From the NCBI RefSeq assembly GCF_036174265.1, contig NZ_CP108055.1:8866001-8930000 (forward strand): 64,000 nt of DNA, in the 5' to 3' direction. The notes below the pieces were generated by a model. That model was not told where the DNA came from. It worked only from the letters and a program-made list of their open reading frames with translations, and did no database searches. Source of the stretch: Streptomyces sp. NBC_00285. GTDB lineage: Bacteria > Actinomycetota > Actinomycetes > Streptomycetales > Streptomycetaceae. This document shows, one piece after another, positions 63,277 through 64,000 of this stretch. Numbering within the stretch: the stretch's first letter is position 1; the number at the start of each line of letters is the position of its first letter. A program made the position numbers and the translations under genes.

Positions 63277-63765
63277 ATGGGGGAGATCGCGTACATCCGA
63301 GGAGACGCCACCACCCCGTCCGTGAAGGGCGTCAAGCTGATCGCGCATGTCTGCAACGACCTCGGGGGGTGGGGGAAGGGCTTCGTCGTCGCGCTGTCCC
63401 GCCGCTGGCCCGAGCCGGAGGCCGCCTACCGTTCCTGGCACCGGGGGCGCGCGTCCAGTGACTTCGGGCTGGGAGCGGTTCAGTTCGTGCAGGTCGAGCC
63501 CCACGTATGGGTGGCCAACATGGTCGGCCAGCGGGGCATGAGGACGGGCAGCAAAGGCGTCCCGGTGCGATACGAGGCGATCGACGAGGCACTGGGGCGG
63601 CTGGCAGACAAGGCCCTGGAGCTCGGCGCGTCCGTGCACATGCCCCGGATAGGGTGCGGGCTCGCCGGGGGAAAGTGGTCCCGTGTGGAGCCCCTGATCG
63701 TCGAGCGGCTGCTGAAGCGTGGCCTCTCGGTCACGGTCTACGACCACGGGGGAAGCGGGAGCTGA
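63277..63765 (+). CDS. Macro-domain protein
   Basis: 162-residue single macro domain (about 5-155). It has an ADP-ribose-binding-type first loop VCNDLGGWGKGFVVALS and second loop IGCGLAGGKW. It may bind or hydrolyse ADP-ribose-1''-phosphate or ADP-ribosyl groups. A plain stand-alone domain; no toxin partner is adjacent. ATG 63277. Confidence 0.9.
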   Translation: MGEIAYIRGDATTPSVKGVKLIAHVCNDLGGWGKGFVVALSRRWPEPEAAYRSWHRGRASSDFGLGAVQFVQVEPHVWVANMVGQRGMRTGSKGVPVRYEAIDEALGRLADKALELGASVHMPRIGCGLAGGKWSRVEPLIVERLLKRGLSVTVYDHGGSGS

Positions 63766-63819
63766 CCGAGGGCCTCGACGCGCTCGTGCCGGGCGACGTG
63801 GTCCGACAGGGATCAGCGG

Positions 63820-64000
63820 GTGGGACGGTACGCCCACCGGGACTCCCCACGATGGGCCGGTGCCGGTGGACTGCGCCAGGCGCTCTGCTCCCACTCCCTC
63901 GGACTGGCCATGGGCACCCTGTTCGCCTTCTCCTGGCCGGCACAGTCGATCAGCGGCGTCGCCGCGTACAACGAGGAGCAACTCCGCCGGCTCCAGGCGC
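63820..64000 (+). CDS. DUF6766-like membrane protein (3' partial)
   Basis: First about 60 residues of a gene cut by the window edge. After a polar lead, a hydrophobic segment (HSLGLAMGTLFAFSWPAQS) runs into SGVAAYNEEQLRRL, resembling the start of Streptomyces DUF6766 proteins. GTG 63820 is a tentative start; ATG 63910 is possible. No clear ribosome site. Confidence 0.5.
   Translation, partial: MGRYAHRDSPRWAGAGGLRQALCSHSLGLAMGTLFAFSWPAQSISGVAAYNEEQLRRLQA

Overview
The window is about 70% GC, with very strong G/C preference at third codon positions, GTG and TTG starts, ATGA/GTGA start-stop overlaps, Tat signals, and WhiB, SsgA-like and LAL-type proteins. This points to a Streptomyces chromosome. 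The order protocatechuate (pca) operon with its MarR regulator, NHEJ ligase and polymerase, two-domain laccase, WhiB protein, ABC-F protein and SsgA-like protein matches, from memory, the SCO6697-SCO6726 neighbourhood of S. coelicolor. This looks like ordinary chromosome. I see no integrase, transposase, CRISPR array or antibiotic cluster.

Layout. Positions 1-6850 hold a sugar or glycoside uptake and catabolism operon: two ABC permeases, carboxylesterase, ROK regulator, GMC oxidoreductase, zinc deaminase and TIM-barrel isomerase. Positions 7049-9987 hold a Tat-secreted phospholipase C behind a probable PHO box, then a DUF2510/scramblase-like protein. Positions 10033-12624 hold an EamA transporter and a PAP2 protein divergent from a TetR regulator, with two palindromes between them. 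Next come a DUF2510 membrane protein and a LAL-like ATPase that has lost its DNA-binding domain. Positions 17987-25132 hold pcaIJFHGBL and divergent pcaV, the complete branch from protocatechuate to acetyl-CoA and succinyl-CoA.

Positions 25136-28820 hold a DUF3048 lipoprotein, a collapsed alcohol dehydrogenase, and a divergent DNA ligase/LigD-type polymerase pair. Positions 28807-34667 encode a secreted redox set: a cupredoxin-DUF1080 fusion, a ThuA-sugar dehydrogenase fusion and a two-domain laccase. Then come an ornithine cyclodeaminase homologue, a LacI regulator with its operator, a VOC protein and a WhiB protein. Three compact tRNA-like genes follow at 38323-38560, with a fourth at 43574; they share a nearly identical D arm. 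They flank an SDR-like protein with a zinc ribbon and a MoxR ATPase/DUF2201 VWA pair.

Positions 43660-54575 hold an acyl-ACP desaturase with three tandem operators, DDAH, an ABC-F protein with a structured leader, GPP34, an SsgA-like protein, a YCF48-like secreted propeller, endonuclease V and a saccharopine-dehydrogenase-like reductase. Positions 54930-60676 form a four-gene beta-oxidation operon. The window ends with a MerR regulator divergent from an amino-acid permease, a macro-domain protein and a partial DUF6766-like gene.

The most unusual material is the family of tRNA-like genes, the copper/sugar-dehydrogenase/laccase cluster and the three-site operator array before the desaturase.
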